64,000 nt of DNA, taken from Gracilimonas sp046602855 (GTDB taxonomy: Bacteria; Bacteroidota; Rhodothermia; Balneolales; Balneolaceae). The stretch lies in the NCBI RefSeq assembly GCF_046602855.1, contig NZ_JBKINJ010000001.1:1364001-1428000 (forward strand), given 5' to 3'. Made by a program: the position numbers and the translations under genes. Below, in pieces: positions 8,229 to 18,396 of this stretch; positions within the stretch are counted from its first letter, which is position 1; each line of letters opens with the position of its first letter. Under the pieces are notes generated by a model. The model searched no databases. It saw only the letters and a program-made list of their open reading frames with translations, and was not told where the DNA came from.

Positions 8229-9854
8229 TTAACGTTTAAGATTTACTGCTTCGGTTAGCATTTCGTCAGAAGTACTAATTACTCTTGCACTGGACTGATA
8301 CGCACGTTGGGCTGTGATCATATCTGTGAATTCCTTAGCAAGATCTACATTTGACCCTTCTAAAGACCCGGAATTAATAGCAGTTCCGGAAAAGTTATTA
8401 GCAGTATCAATAAACATTTCTCCGGCAGCTGATGTGGCTCTGAATAATCCGCCTCCGATCATTTCAAGACCATTTTGGTTCTGAACTTTTCCAAGTGCCA
8501 TTTGTGCAAGTACCATAGCATTACCGTTATCGTATACTCCTTCAATTTGTCCGGCTCCGTTAATGGTTACATCAATCAATTGACCTTGAGTATATCCATC
8601 TTGGCTAATCACTTTCGCAGAATTGCTTCCGGCATACTGTGTAAATCTTGTACCGCTCTGGGAATTTCCAAGTTCAACTGAGAAGTTGGTAGTATTAGCT
8701 CCCCCACCTGGTTCAAACGATAGATTAAGAAGGTCATCTGATGAAAGCTGTCCAAGTTCATCAAATGTAACGATTCCAGAAGCACCGGAAGTGATCTCTT
8801 CACCATCCAAGAAGCGTGCTGAATACTGCCACTCATTTGGATTTGTCTGAGTAAACTCCAGCAAAAGAGAATGAGCATTACCCAATTCGTCGTAGACGGT
8901 AGTACTCATTGTCTGTGCATTAGTTTCACCTTCCTGAACAGTTTGTAAACCAGGTAGGTTAATATCACCGGTTCCTGTAACCGACATGTTTGTTATATCG
9001 AGTTCACTTTCACCCAATTGGGCTGATCGGAGCATCAAAATACCGTCCACTAAGGCCATTTTACCCTCAGCATTTGGCATCTGTGTATTGAATGCATTTA
9101 CCATATCATCAAGGGTCGTACCATCATTTCCGGCTCCATATGTGAAGCTGTAAGTAGCAGTAGTACCGTCATTCAGAACCACATCAAAATCGATAGTGTC
9201 TCCGGCAACCAAATCTGTAAGTGTCTGGCTCAGGTCGTTAATATCGGTATTGTCAGGTGCAGGACTTCCGTTGATAGTAAATCCGCTTTGTGACTGAAGT
9301 ACTTTAGCTGTACTTGTACTTGCATTCAGGTTACCAGCAAGAGTTACATTTTCCGTCTTTTTGGGAGGGAGCACATTTTCAAAGTCAATTCGTATATCCT
9401 CCGCTGCACCACCGCCTAAAACATTTCCGTTTCGGTCAGCGATATAGCCTTGTACAGACCGTCCACCCTGATCTACTAAATATCCGTCTTTATTAAATAC
9501 GAAGTTTCCAGCTCTAGTCATAAGTTGTTCGCCGTTATCAGAAACCATAAAGTATCCTTCACCTTCAATGGCCAGATCAGTTGCTCTACCTGTACTTTGC
9601 ATAGCACCTTGGCTGAAATCACGATCAATAGATGCTACTCGAACTCCCAAACCGACCTGATTACTGAGCTGAGGGGCAGAATCACCACCTCCGGCACGAC
9701 CAAGTCTCTCACTCATCATTTCGGAAAATGAAACTCTGGATGATTTAAACCCTGCTGTTTCAACATTTGCAATATTGTTTCCAATGACGTCCATTTTGGT
9801 TTGAAAAGCTCTCAAACCACTTACGCCTGAATTAAGGGATTTTATTAGTGACAT
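8229..9854 (-). CDS. flgE: Flagellar hook protein FlgE
   Basis: Structural subunit of the hook, exported through the flagellar type III gate. The 541 residues start with the rod/hook N-terminal motif (SGVSGLRAFQTKMDVIGNNI, then ANVETAGFKSSR) and end with the matching C-terminal helix (AQRAYQSSARVISTSDEMLT). These coiled-coil ends flank a large central domain that shapes the outer hook surface. SQAMQSTGRATDLAIEGEGYF-like residues near 70-95 are also family-typical. A strong AGGAG site precedes the ATG. Last gene of the flgB operon, followed by a terminator. Confidence 0.95.
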   Translation of the reverse strand: MSLIKSLNSGVSGLRAFQTKMDVIGNNIANVETAGFKSSRVSFSEMMSERLGRAGGGDSAPQLSNQVGLGVRVASIDRDFSQGAMQSTGRATDLAIEGEGYFMVSDNGEQLMTRAGNFVFNKDGYLVDQGGRSVQGYIADRNGNVLGGGAAEDIRIDFENVLPPKKTENVTLAGNLNASTSTAKVLQSQSGFTINGSPAPDNTDINDLSQTLTDLVAGDTIDFDVVLNDGTTATYSFTYGAGNDGTTLDDMVNAFNTQMPNAEGKMALVDGILMLRSAQLGESELDITNMSVTGTGDINLPGLQTVQEGETNAQTMSTTVYDELGNAHSLLLEFTQTNPNEWQYSARFLDGEEITSGASGIVTFDELGQLSSDDLLNLSFEPGGGANTTNFSVELGNSQSGTRFTQYAGSNSAKVISQDGYTQGQLIDVTINGAGQIEGVYDNGNAMVLAQMALGKVQNQNGLEMIGGGLFRATSAAGEMFIDTANNFSGTAINSGSLEGSNVDLAKEFTDMITAQRAYQSSARVISTSDEMLTEAVNLKR

Positions 9855-9934
9855 AATTAACTCCTGTTTTGGTTTGCAGTTTTATACTGCTGACATGCTT
9901 TGAGCAATGCCGTATCTGTTATTAAAATTATTGA

Positions 9935-10615
9935 TTAAAAAATACCGGTACCGACTTCTTCTACGTCACCGATCGGTACCTCAATACCGTTAATTGATAA
10001 AAACACTCCATTTCCACTGAAGCGTACTTTATTAGCAACTCCCTCCATGTATACAAGGGCATTTACGTCTTCATCGCCATTTTTGGCTACTACTTCTATC
10101 TGGTAATTTCCTTCACCAAGGCGTTCACCTGAGTTGTTTTTTCCGTCCCAGGTCCAATTGTTATCTCCCGATGATACTCCATTCAAAGTTTCACGTCGTA
10201 CTTCAGCACCACTAGCGTTGCGTATAACAATTTCCACTTCTTCAGCCGAAGATTTAAGCTTATATTTAATCTCGCTATTACCTTCAGCACTCAGGTTCAC
10301 CTGTTCGCTTAAAGCTCTAACCTGTTTTCCGGTAAGAGTGGCTGCCATTGAGTTAGTTAGACTCGCACTCATCATGTCTTGACTGTTCTGTAAGATTTCT
10401 AAACCGCTATTCACATCTATCAATTGCTCAACTGAGTTAAACTGTGCCAGTTGTGATGCAAATTCAGCACCATCCATTGGATTTATCGGATCCTGATTTC
10501 TCATCTGTGCTACCAAAAGCTGCATAAATTGTTTCTGCCCCATTTCGGTTTTACCCGAAGTGTTTTGCTTTTGAAAGGCCGATGCGGTGTTTGCATTGAT
10601 ACTATTTATATCCAT
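9935..10615 (-). CDS. flgD: Flagellar hook capping protein FlgD
   Basis: Scaffold that caps the growing hook and is later replaced by the hook-associated proteins. The 226 residues show the conserved N-terminus (KQFMQLLVAQMRNQDPINPM, EFASQLAQFNSVEQL) and C-terminal Ig-like (IVIRNASGAEVRRETL, WTWDGKNNSGERL) and tudor-like parts. It lies directly between fliK and flgE, the standard arrangement of hook-assembly genes. An 80-base gap separates it from flgE, the largest gap in this operon, in which I see no promoter match. Confidence 0.93.
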   Translation of the reverse strand: MDINSINANTASAFQKQNTSGKTEMGQKQFMQLLVAQMRNQDPINPMDGAEFASQLAQFNSVEQLIDVNSGLEILQNSQDMMSASLTNSMAATLTGKQVRALSEQVNLSAEGNSEIKYKLKSSAEEVEIVIRNASGAEVRRETLNGVSSGDNNWTWDGKNNSGERLGEGNYQIEVVAKNGDEDVNALVYMEGVANKVRFSGNGVFLSINGIEVPIGDVEEVGTGIF

Positions 10616-10632
10616 GATCTCATATCACTTAG

Positions 10633-12588
10633 TTAGATCGTCCATTCCATTTGGTTATAACCAAACTTGCGGACTGCTTGCTGAAGATGTTCTTCCGCTT
10701 TTTTGTTTAATATCTTATTTGAGCCATTTACTAATGAAGTGTTAATCCCTTCTCTATTTCCTGAAGACGGGGAATTATCTGAAAATTCTGAAGCGGTTTC
10801 ATTCCCACCTTCGTTAAAATGAAGATCTATCTCAAGTTCACACTCCTGCTCCAAATGATCTTTAATCTCTTGGCCATACTCCTGCATCAATTTGTTCAAC
10901 TCAATACTACTGGAAGCAATTTTAACCTGTATCACTCCATCAATATTACGTGTTGAGAGTTCGATCTTATTTCCATCATCGAGAACAAAACTGTGCTTTT
11001 GCCAACTTTTAGGAATTTCTTTACCGGAGGAGGTTGCCCTTTGAAGCGCTCCTGTTAAGCCTGGCAACACACTCCTCTTTAACGTAATATTGTTGATCGG
11101 CATGTCTGCCAACTTATTCATGTTCAGTTTGACCTGTTCACTCGTTTCGTTTTCAATGCCTTCAGTTGATTCTAGAATATGTTCGTTGATAAAACCACCC
11201 TGAAAGTCTTTAATCTCTGTTTCTTGCTGGTTATTGGCCTGAAATTGAATCCAGTTTGGTTGAGTAATGAAGCTCTTGCCATTTTGATTTGAACCTGTCC
11301 CTGTCCCACTGTTGAGTGGCGTTAACCGGTCTTCTGATATTCTTTTACCACCCGAATTTAGGTTGAACAGGTCGTATCGTTTTGTTCTTTCTTCATTATT
11401 TTTTTGAGAATTGACAAGCTCAACCTGCAATTGTGGTTTTTCTTTCAGGTCATCTTTTATAGAATGATCCCCATTTACTATTTCGATCTGTGAATCTCTA
11501 CGAGCTGTGAAATTATGCGGTGATCGTATTTTCGTGTTATTATCCGATATCGTGTTCTCTAAGCCCACTTGCTTTGTTATTACCGAACTATCGAGTTCAA
11601 AAAACTTTCTTCGAGCCTCGGTTTGTAGCTCATGCTGAGTTTCTTTGTCAATATTATTGATACTGGCTACAAGCTCACCTTCCGCTTTAACGTTTGGGGT
11701 TTCTGTGCTAAAAGCAGATGAAATTTGATTATTTACAACTTGATCCGGCTTCGTATGAAGAGTTTTTTCACTTTCATTTTCGAACCTGCGATCAAAGTGA
11801 TCATGAATGCTGCTTTCTTTTAAAACTCCATTTGGACTTTGTTCAGAAGATTCTTCAGTAGGTAAAAAGTTATCCGAACTTCCATTAACTCTTTTATTAT
11901 CATTAATTTCTACCTTTTCTCCTTCATTCGTTGGTAGTTGATCATGTGAATGTTCTATACCTTTTGTAATTGATGCGTCATTGCCATCCACAAACTCTAC
12001 ATTTTCATTAACTGCTTCTGACCTTTCTGTTTTCTCTTCCAAGCTAATGTCCGATTTTGATATATATTTATTATCTGAATCAAAAGCTTTAGACTTTGGA
12101 GTCAGAGATAAACCGGATCCTTCTTCAGGGGGCATTTCATTTTTGATTTTTTCACCGTCTACTGAAGTTTTCCGGTCTTCCATATCAGACTCATCTGAAG
12201 GCTCACTAACTAAGATTTCCTCCTGCTTCTCCTCTTGTTCCGTTGACTCTATGTCCGTTTCCTCTAATCCTTTAACAACCTTTTGATCTTCAATCTTTAT
12301 TTCGCTTTTCCGGTTTTTCTCATTTGAGATCAACTTAGCGGTTTCCTCACCGCTCTTGCTTTCACTCATCAGAAGAGATGTTTGCTGTCCATTTTCTTTT
12401 TCAGTATTACCTGATTCTGTTTCGCCGGATTGGGTATTTCTTTCTGCTTCATTTTGAAGAGCCATGAGCATTTTACCAAAGAAACCCGTTTCGTATTTTT
12501 TTTCCTTACCACCATTCTCTTGCTCTAAAGACGTTGATTTACCGGAACTTGAAGAGGCCGCTATCGAGTTAAATACTTCTTTTATCAT
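10633..12588 (-). CDS. fliK: Flagellar hook-length control protein FliK
   Basis: Secreted molecular ruler that measures the hook and switches export specificity. The 651-residue product is long and low in complexity, rich in Glu, Ser, Asn and Lys for the first 500 residues, as expected of a poorly conserved ruler. The C-terminal Flg_hook domain is recognisable at about residues 530-600: WQKHSFVLDDGNKIELSTRN, GVIQVKIASSSIELNKLM and LEQECELEIDLHF. Position between ylxF and flgD supports the call. Its start overlaps the end of the preceding gene by four bases (ATGA), indicating translational coupling. Confidence 0.88.
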   Translation of the reverse strand: MIKEVFNSIAASSSSGKSTSLEQENGGKEKKYETGFFGKMLMALQNEAERNTQSGETESGNTEKENGQQTSLLMSESKSGEETAKLISNEKNRKSEIKIEDQKVVKGLEETDIESTEQEEKQEEILVSEPSDESDMEDRKTSVDGEKIKNEMPPEEGSGLSLTPKSKAFDSDNKYISKSDISLEEKTERSEAVNENVEFVDGNDASITKGIEHSHDQLPTNEGEKVEINDNKRVNGSSDNFLPTEESSEQSPNGVLKESSIHDHFDRRFENESEKTLHTKPDQVVNNQISSAFSTETPNVKAEGELVASINNIDKETQHELQTEARRKFFELDSSVITKQVGLENTISDNNTKIRSPHNFTARRDSQIEIVNGDHSIKDDLKEKPQLQVELVNSQKNNEERTKRYDLFNLNSGGKRISEDRLTPLNSGTGTGSNQNGKSFITQPNWIQFQANNQQETEIKDFQGGFINEHILESTEGIENETSEQVKLNMNKLADMPINNITLKRSVLPGLTGALQRATSSGKEIPKSWQKHSFVLDDGNKIELSTRNIDGVIQVKIASSSIELNKLMQEYGQEIKDHLEQECELEIDLHFNEGGNETASEFSDNSPSSGNREGINTSLVNGSNKILNKKAEEHLQQAVRKFGYNQMEWTI

Positions 12589-13232
12589 CGCATTATCTCC
12601 GTCATTAATTCCGCTGCTTCATCAGCACCCAGGGAGCGTAATATCTTCTGCCTTTGGATCGTACCACCACCGTCGTATAGGCGTACAATTTGATCTTTAG
12701 TCATCTTTTCAAGGATTGGCCTTAATTCATCTTCTTCCAGATTCAATAAGCTTTTTACACGCTCTGAAAACTCTTTTGGGTCAAGTTCTGTTTTTTCTTC
12801 CACCGGATTGCTAAGCAACTCTATTTGAGCCTCAAGTTCCTCTATAACTGCATATAAAGAATCAATAATACCATGCAATCTGATCTCACTTTGCTCAAAG
12901 CGGTGAATCTCAGATTCTGTTTTAGAGGTTATGTTTTGAATAGAATCTGGAAGTTCTTCAATATTTACAGAATCAACCTCTGTCGTCACATAAACTTCCA
13001 TAGAGTCGCTCAAAGATTCTTTACTTATGACCTTTTGGTTGACCGCATTAGTATTTCTTTCTTTTTGAAGGTCATTTTTAAATTGCTCTTCCTGTTGCTC
13101 TTCAAAATTGGTCACGATCTCGTTGAATTTTTCTTCATTAAGTTGTGGGTACAGGAAGAAAGCGCCCACTAACATCAGTATGAATGGAATAAGTACTATG
13201 CCAGCAATCTTAAGTATGGCTGATTTGCTCAT
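12585..13232 (-). CDS. ylxF: YlxF/MotE-like flagellar protein with MgtE-N-type domain
   Basis: Membrane-anchored flagellar accessory protein of 215 residues. One membrane helix is near residues 8-28, followed by a long region of predicted coiled coil (EIHRFEQSEIRLHGIIDSLY, VIEELEAQIELL) and a C-terminal helical domain (LNLEEDELRPILEKMTKDQI, then KILRSLGADEAAELMTEIM) of the kind shared by MgtE N-terminal domains and MotE. In Bacillus, ylxF stands between fliJ and fliK exactly as here. The function of YlxF is not settled; MotE in rhizobia is a chaperone for a motility protein. The exact role here is therefore unknown. Confidence 0.75.
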   Translation of the reverse strand: MSKSAILKIAGIVLIPFILMLVGAFFLYPQLNEEKFNEIVTNFEEQQEEQFKNDLQKERNTNAVNQKVISKESLSDSMEVYVTTEVDSVNIEELPDSIQNITSKTESEIHRFEQSEIRLHGIIDSLYAVIEELEAQIELLSNPVEEKTELDPKEFSERVKSLLNLEEDELRPILEKMTKDQIVRLYDGGGTIQRQKILRSLGADEAAELMTEIMR

Positions 13233-13237
13233 TGATA

Positions 13238-13666
13238 TTACCTGCTGAATGATTGAGTGGCTATTTCATCCATGAACTTCTGTTCCTGCTTCGCCACGTT
13301 GTCATTAAAAATGCTTTTCTCAAATTCTTTCACTTTCTCAATGATGTGTAGGTTTTTATGAGCTTCTGCAAGATCGTGTCTGGCTTTAGAAACATTCTTC
13401 TCTGCTTCGCACAGCTCCTTACTTAGTTTTTTCATTTTCTGGTGTACTTGCTGAATGTGTGACCCCCGTTGCCGAACCATATGTACATTTTGAATTTCAG
13501 TTTGCTCAGTATTCTCTAAAAAACCTTTCAACTTAATTTGAATTTGTTTGCGTAATTCCAGGATCTCGCGCTTATTCGCCATTTCTTCAGCAAGCTTTTG
13601 CTTCTGAGCTTTCTTTTTGTGATTTCTCACTTTTAATACCGGATCAAGAGAAAATTTAAACTTCAT
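13238..13666 (-). CDS. fliJ: Flagellar export chaperone FliJ
   Basis: Cytoplasmic stalk protein of the export ATPase complex and escort for chaperones. The 142 residues are almost entirely charged helix and should form an antiparallel coiled coil. The N-terminus FKFSLDPVLKVRNHKKKAQK is the usual FliJ beginning (FxxxLxxVLxxRxxxE-like). Function is inferred from this, length and position between fliI and ylxF, since coiled-coil sequences are poorly conserved. Confidence 0.85.
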   Translation of the reverse strand: MKFKFSLDPVLKVRNHKKKAQKQKLAEEMANKREILELRKQIQIKLKGFLENTEQTEIQNVHMVRQRGSHIQQVHQKMKKLSKELCEAEKNVSKARHDLAEAHKNLHIIEKVKEFEKSIFNDNVAKQEQKFMDEIATQSFSR

Positions 13667-13679
13667 AAAAGTTTCATTG

Positions 13680-15014
13680 TTAATTGATGATCTTCTTCAG
13701 TGTGGCCCAAAGGTTGTCACTGAAATCACTTTCGTTTATGTCTTGTATCAAAAATGATTCCAAAGCCGAATACTTTTTTATAGCTTCATCAATTTTTGGA
13801 TTTGAACCTTTCACATATGCTCCAATATTGATGAGATCTTCAGCCTCTCTGTAAGTGGCCAAAATTTCTCTTGCTTTCATAGCTATGGCTCGTTGCTCAT
13901 CGTTTACAATTTTAGGCATTACCCGCGAAATACTTTCGAGTACATCGATCGCCGGATAGTGATTTTTATGGGCTAAACGGCGTGAAAGTACAATATGGCC
14001 GTCTAAAATAGATCGAACAGCATCAGCAATAGGCTCATTCATATCGTCATTATCAACCAAAACAGTGTACAAACCGGTAATGCTTCCTTTTTCTGTTTTA
14101 CCAGGTCGCTCAAGAAGTTTTGGGAGTATAGTAAACACACTCGGAGTATATCCCTTTGTAGTGGGAGGCTCACCTGATGCCAATCCAATTTCTCTTTGTG
14201 CCATGGCAACCCGGGTCACCGAATCCATCATCAAGAGGACATTTTTTCCTTGGTCGCGGAAAAATTCCGCAATAGCTGTTGCAGTGAATGCTCCTTTTAC
14301 CCGGCTCATAGCAGCAGTATCTGAGGTTGCCGTAACTACAACTGAACGAGCCAGCCCTTCCTCTCCTAATGTGTCATGAACAAACTCCTGAACTTCACGT
14401 CCTCGCTCACCTATAAGTCCAATAACATTTACATCTGCAGACGAATGTTTGGCGATCATTCCCAACAATACACTTTTACCTACACCTGACCCTGCAAAAA
14501 GGCCGACCCTTTGCCCAATACCCACTGTATTCAAGGCATCTAAAGATCGTATACCTGTATACATAATTTCATTTATGGGCTTTCTGTCTAAAGGTGAAGG
14601 AGGGCTATTATGTACAGGCTGCTGATGTGTGGTTTGCAGATGCCCCTTACCATCGATTGGCTCACCATTAGTATCAACGACACGGCCCAGTAATTTGGAC
14701 CCAACAGCTACATTCAAAGATTGTCCTAGTTTTTCAACCAGACACCCGGCTCTCATCCCCATCACACGATCAAAGGGCATTAACAGGGTTTGGCCGTCTT
14801 TTAATCCGACCACTTCTGCTTGTACGATCGTATTTGTGGTAGTGTGAATCCCAAACAACTCACCAACGCTACCCTGTAAACCGGAACATTCAACAATCGT
14901 CCCAACTACAGACGATACTTTTCCATAGTGTTTGATGGATTCTACTTCAGTTGCAAGCTTTACTTTTATTTCCTGCACATATTCTTTTAATGCGTAAGTT
15001 TCCGCTAATTCCAT
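13680..15014 (-). CDS. fliI: Flagellum-specific ATPase FliI
   Basis: Hexameric ATPase at the cytoplasmic face of the export gate that prepares substrates for secretion. The 444 residues match the family. Clear features are the Walker A loop GLFAGSGVGKSVLLG, the ATPase signature NVLLMMDSVTRVAMAQREIG with Walker B, and the conserved LASGEPPTTKGYTPSVF and GSITGLYTVLVDNDDMNEP segments. Its start overlaps fliH by ten bases. No residue needed for catalysis appears to be missing. Confidence 0.96.
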   Translation of the reverse strand: MELAETYALKEYVQEIKVKLATEVESIKHYGKVSSVVGTIVECSGLQGSVGELFGIHTTTNTIVQAEVVGLKDGQTLLMPFDRVMGMRAGCLVEKLGQSLNVAVGSKLLGRVVDTNGEPIDGKGHLQTTHQQPVHNSPPSPLDRKPINEIMYTGIRSLDALNTVGIGQRVGLFAGSGVGKSVLLGMIAKHSSADVNVIGLIGERGREVQEFVHDTLGEEGLARSVVVTATSDTAAMSRVKGAFTATAIAEFFRDQGKNVLLMMDSVTRVAMAQREIGLASGEPPTTKGYTPSVFTILPKLLERPGKTEKGSITGLYTVLVDNDDMNEPIADAVRSILDGHIVLSRRLAHKNHYPAIDVLESISRVMPKIVNDEQRAIAMKAREILATYREAEDLINIGAYVKGSNPKIDEAIKKYSALESFLIQDINESDFSDNLWATLKKIIN

Positions 15015-15688
15015 GTGGGCAGGCTTAGGTTTTTCTTAAATTCCATAAGCATTTCCTGGAATTTATGCACGATGGTCTCATCATTAGTATCAAGTTCAAA
15101 TTCACCAGGATTACATTTTTCATCCGTTTCTAGGAACATGGTTAGCTTAGATGCATATTCCTCTTTGAGTTCCTTCACATGTTCAAAATCGTACTCTGAA
15201 ACTCTTATAATAGGCTTTGAACTCTGATCCAGCTTTTGAAATATAGGCGTCAACTTTTCGGTCATATTTGACCTTACTTTCTGATCCCTGACCGGGATAC
15301 CTAAAATAGCTTCCGATATATCAAAAGCCAGGTCCAGTACACCCGGCTCTATCATTTCCGTTCTTCGTTTCCATTCTTCATGCCCTTTTTTAATAGCTGC
15401 CTGAATAACATCGAGTTTACCATCGATTTCGTTACGAGCAATTTCAAGACCTTCTATTTTACCCTTTTCAAAACCTTCTGTGAAGGCTGTTTCTTTTTCC
15501 TTTTTAAGTTTCTGTTTCCAAAACTCATCCCTTTTATTAAGACGATATTCAAGTTCCTCATGATCAAGGTTATTAAGTTCGCCATCCGACTCAGCGGGCT
15601 CATTAAAGATCATCTGGTAATTTAATCGAGTGACCCCATTTTCATACCATTTTACTTGATTGGTATTTAGAACATTTTGACTTTTCAT
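15005..15688 (-). CDS. fliH: Flagellar assembly protein FliH
   Basis: Regulator and membrane tether of FliI. The 227 residues have a variable N-terminus, a central charged helix with the FliH type of spacing (KEKETAFTEGFEKGKIEGLE), and a C-terminal globular part (PGVLDLAFDISEAILGIPV, ending NLSLPTWN). Its order between fliG and fliI and a ten-base overlap with fliI support the identification. Confidence 0.85.
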   Translation of the reverse strand: MKSQNVLNTNQVKWYENGVTRLNYQMIFNEPAESDGELNNLDHEELEYRLNKRDEFWKQKLKKEKETAFTEGFEKGKIEGLEIARNEIDGKLDVIQAAIKKGHEEWKRRTEMIEPGVLDLAFDISEAILGIPVRDQKVRSNMTEKLTPIFQKLDQSSKPIIRVSEYDFEHVKELKEEYASKLTMFLETDEKCNPGEFELDTNDETIVHKFQEMLMEFKKNLSLPTWN

Positions 15689-15689
15689 A

Positions 15690-16730
15690 TTATTCTACGA
15701 TCTCCTCTTCATCCATTTTACGCGTAGTAATCTGCCCGTCTTCTTCCAACTCTTTGATCTTCTTAATAATATGCTGCTGTGCTTCTTTCACATCCTTAAG
15801 AGGTACAGGTCCCAAAGCATCCATATCTTCACGCAGCATATCTGCAGCACGGTTCGACATGTTACTGAGGAATTTGTCGGAAAGCTCTGTTGCCACTCCC
15901 TTGAGTCCCATAACCAGATCAGTTTTCTCCATCTCGTTGATAATAAGCTGAACGGTGCGATCATCGAAATGCAGAATATCTTCGAATAAGAACATTTGTT
16001 CTTTAATATCGCTGGCCATTTGTTCATCCTTTTTCTTAATCTGATCAAGCACATGTCGTTCAACAGTGATTTCGGCTCCGTTAAGGATTTGTGCTACAAT
16101 GTTGGTACCGCTTTTGACACGATCGCCAATTGTATCCATTCCGCCCATGTGTTCTTTAATAACCTCTTCAATTTCTTCGATCACTTCTGCAGATATTTTG
16201 TCCATGGATGCAAGTCGAAATATGATCTCTGTTTGCATATCTTGGTCAAGAAGGCCTAATATCTCAGCTGATTTTTCGATATCAAGCTGAGAAAATATTA
16301 AAGCTGCAACCTGCGGATGCTCATTTGAGATGAAATTAGCAATCTGTGAGATCTTAGTTTCCTGAAACTCATCAAAAACGCTGCTGCCTGACTGGGCTTT
16401 AAGTTTTTTCATGATATTTTCAGCTTCCTCTCCATCTCCTAAATGAGATAGAAGTTCTTTAGCATAATCAAGACCGCCTTTAACCATGTGTTGTTTAACT
16501 TCCATCAGCTGATAAAATTCACTGAGTATTTCGTCAACAATTGCGGACGGGACATCCTGTAGTTTTGCTATTTCCATGGTGATTTTTTCAAGCTCAGTAT
16601 CACTCATGGTTTTCATCATGGCAGAAGCCGATTGCATTCCAACACTCATAACAAGTACCGCTGCCTTTTGAACTCCACTCAGGTCTTCGATGCTTTCAAT
16701 TTTTTTCTTTTTCTTAGTTGCTACAGCCAT
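15690..16730 (-). CDS. fliG: Flagellar motor switch protein FliG
   Basis: Rotor protein that receives torque from MotA and sets rotation direction. The 346 residues hold the N-terminal FliF-binding domain (LSGVQKAAVLVMSVG), the middle domain with the conserved EHPQVAALIFSQLD segment, and the C-terminal domain with the charged torque helix (FLFEDILHFDDRTVQLIINE, KFLSNMSNRAADMLREDMDA). A short basic N-terminal extension (ATKKKKKIESIED) is present. One base separates its start region from fliH's end, consistent with a single operon. Confidence 0.96.
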   Translation of the reverse strand: MAVATKKKKKIESIEDLSGVQKAAVLVMSVGMQSASAMMKTMSDTELEKITMEIAKLQDVPSAIVDEILSEFYQLMEVKQHMVKGGLDYAKELLSHLGDGEEAENIMKKLKAQSGSSVFDEFQETKISQIANFISNEHPQVAALIFSQLDIEKSAEILGLLDQDMQTEIIFRLASMDKISAEVIEEIEEVIKEHMGGMDTIGDRVKSGTNIVAQILNGAEITVERHVLDQIKKKDEQMASDIKEQMFLFEDILHFDDRTVQLIINEMEKTDLVMGLKGVATELSDKFLSNMSNRAADMLREDMDALGPVPLKDVKEAQQHIIKKIKELEEDGQITTRKMDEEEIVE

Positions 16731-16742
16731 TTTACGATATTA

Positions 16743-18383
16743 TTAGTCTGAGGTTAACATAGCACGAACTACCTGAGCAGCCTCGGCAGGTTTTAACTCT
16801 ACAAAATTCACGATTTCTTCTTTACTGTAATTCTTTTGAGGTAATTGTTTTTGTTTTTGCTGATCAGATAATGCAGTCTGTGCATTCTCACCTTCTCGCA
16901 GTGCCCCCTCTTCTTTATTTCCTTCCAAGACATCTTTCTGTACAGCCCTTTCTAACTGATCATCCGCTTTAAACTCACTCATCACATTCAAGTCACCATC
17001 TCCCATTTTCTTGCGAATGTTGTTCAGTAGAAGTATTACAGCAATAAAAGTGAGTCCTATCAGTGACCATCTTAAAATATTATTGTTAAACATGGGTTGA
17101 TTATTATAGTATTCATCGACGCCTATTAACTCCTTATCAAAAAATTCTATCTGTTTTATGCTAAGTTGATCTCCGCGTTCTTCTTTCATTCCCAAGGCTA
17201 GCATCACTACTTCCCGAAATTCCTCTACTGCCTCTTCTGGGTAAGGCTCGTAAGTCGCTATTTGTTCTCCTTCAGGCCCTTCTCCCATTTCTTTTTTATA
17301 GTTAAGCAATACGGATGCCGTCACATTTACAAGTTCACCCTGAGTTTTTTCGAAAACTTCACGGGTCCGATTTACTTCATAATTTCTTGTTTCCGAACTT
17401 GAAGTCGCCTCATTGCTTGATACAACCACCGGGTTTCCACGTTGTTCAGGAGGCAACCTGGCATCAATAGGCTGTGGTTCAGATGCTTCATTCGCATCGG
17501 TCTGCTCTCGCCTTTCTTCTGATATTATTGTACGGCTATCAGGCTCTATAAGATCAGATTCTCTCAGAAGTCGGTCGAAATTATGCTGTACAGAAACTCT
17601 TAGAATACTGTTACCTGCTCCAAGAACCCGATCTAACATTGTTTGGCCACGGTCGGTAAGGTATGCTTCCGTTTTTTGACGGAGCTGCATTTGGGATGAT
17701 CCGAAACCAAATTCACCTTCGTAATCAATTTCATCTGTTAATCTGTTTCCGGCTTGATCTAATACCGTAACATTGGCAGCTTCCAGTGATTCCACACTTC
17801 CAGCTATAAGTGCTGTGATTCCATCAATTTGTTCTTCTTTTAATTTGTTTCCTTTTTGCAGGTTTAAGATCACCGAGGCAGATGCCTCTACAGAAGCTTG
17901 TTCAAAGGGAGATCTTTCCGGCAATACCAAATGAATTCTTGAAAATTCAACCTGCTGCAAACTATTGATCGATCGAGCAAGCTCTCCCTCAAGAGCTCTC
18001 TTTTTATTCACCTGTTGCATAAAATCAGTCATCCCAAGCGAGTTGGAATCAAACAGTTCGTATCCCTTTACATCAGTTGCTGCACTACCGCCTAAAGTGG
18101 CAAGCTGCATTCGCAACTCATAAACTTTATCGTCCGGCACATAAAGGGTGCCACCTTCTCTTAACTCATAGCTTATACCCTGGTTGTTAAGTTCTGCGAC
18201 TATCTCCTGGGCGGCTTCTGGTTGTAACCCTCCAAACAATAAAGAATAGTCTGTTTTTTGAGACCAATAAAATATTGAGCCGACAACGGCAATGATAATA
18301 ACCATCAATCCCACAAACATGACGCGTTGTGCGTTACTTAAAGGCCCAAAAAAATTTTGAAATGCTTCTGTATATTTATTCAT
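16743..18383 (-). CDS. fliF: Flagellar MS-ring protein FliF
   Basis: Forms the membrane-embedded MS ring on which the rotor is built. The 546 residues contain two membrane helices, near 20-40 and 440-457 (ILRWSLIGLTFIAVILLLNN), and between them the ring-building motifs: YSLLFGGLQPEAAQEIVAEL, ARSINSLQQVEFSRIHLVLP and VVVSSNEATSSSETRNYEVN. The C-terminal tail (EIVNFVELKPAEAAQVVRAM) is the FliG-binding segment. Gene order flgB-flgC-fliE-fliF-fliG is conserved in many phyla. Confidence 0.96.
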   Translation of the reverse strand: MNKYTEAFQNFFGPLSNAQRVMFVGLMVIIIAVVGSIFYWSQKTDYSLLFGGLQPEAAQEIVAELNNQGISYELREGGTLYVPDDKVYELRMQLATLGGSAATDVKGYELFDSNSLGMTDFMQQVNKKRALEGELARSINSLQQVEFSRIHLVLPERSPFEQASVEASASVILNLQKGNKLKEEQIDGITALIAGSVESLEAANVTVLDQAGNRLTDEIDYEGEFGFGSSQMQLRQKTEAYLTDRGQTMLDRVLGAGNSILRVSVQHNFDRLLRESDLIEPDSRTIISEERREQTDANEASEPQPIDARLPPEQRGNPVVVSSNEATSSSETRNYEVNRTREVFEKTQGELVNVTASVLLNYKKEMGEGPEGEQIATYEPYPEEAVEEFREVVMLALGMKEERGDQLSIKQIEFFDKELIGVDEYYNNQPMFNNNILRWSLIGLTFIAVILLLNNIRKKMGDGDLNVMSEFKADDQLERAVQKDVLEGNKEEGALREGENAQTALSDQQKQKQLPQKNYSKEEIVNFVELKPAEAAQVVRAMLTSD

Positions 18384-18396
18384 TAATCAGACCGCC